From CAZCWX01 sp964502465 (lineage in GTDB: Bacteria > Desulfobacterota > Binatia > Bin18), in the NCBI GenBank assembly GCA_964502465.1, contig CAZCWX010000606.1:1-5132 (forward strand): a stretch of 5,132 nt of DNA, read 5' to 3'. The notes below the pieces were generated by a model that saw nothing but the letters and a program-made list of their open reading frames with translations, ran no database searches and was not told the DNA's origin. The position numbers and the translations under genes are program-made. This document shows positions 5,119 to 5,132 of the stretch, in pieces; positions within the stretch are counted from its first letter, which is position 1, and each line of letters begins with the position of its first letter.

Positions 5119-5132
5119 TACCTGAATCGGCG

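Overview
The window looks like chromosomal DNA of an uncultured, repeat-rich bacterium. It has moderate GC by eye, clear Shine-Dalgarno sequences before most genes, and a cyclase of a multidomain type common in environmental Proteobacteria-like lineages. Abundant short palindromes and heptamer repeats would suit a Tectomicrobia/Entotheonella- or Desulfobacterota-like genome, but the assignment is a guess; no RNA gene or ribosomal marker is present.

Layout. 1-643 (minus): the first 214 codons of a class III adenylate/guanylate cyclase, running off the left edge. 644-864: divergent intergenic region with a hairpin cluster and a heptamer array. 865-1575 (plus): a haem-oxygenase-like (TenA/PqqC-fold) putative diiron oxidase. 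1576-1932: a 357-base gap without a credible gene, filled by two oppositely oriented heptamer arrays around a palindromic MITE-like element of about 203 bp. 1933-2709 (plus): a second, unrelated helical protein with ExxH motifs of ferritin-like diiron type. 2710-2799: an 81-bp imperfect palindrome made of heptamers. 2800-3024, 3024-4607 and 4642-5118 (plus): a small DUF3311-like membrane protein, a sodium:solute symporter and a SnoaL/NTF2-like protein, packed as an operon.

The five plus-strand genes may form one functional set: a transporter pair brings in a small organic solute, and two different putative metal-dependent oxidases plus a SnoaL-like enzyme act on it or on a derived molecule. 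No substrate can be read from the sequence. The two large gaps with repeats may split the set into separate transcripts.

The second theme is repeat biology. Every intergenic region longer than 50 bases, and also the linker of the cyclase gene, carries degenerate tandem repeats with a period of about seven bases, resembling the STRR repeats of filamentous cyanobacteria. In two gaps the arrays occur as facing inverted pairs around a core. A separate double-hairpin palindrome is read in frame inside the cyclase domain.
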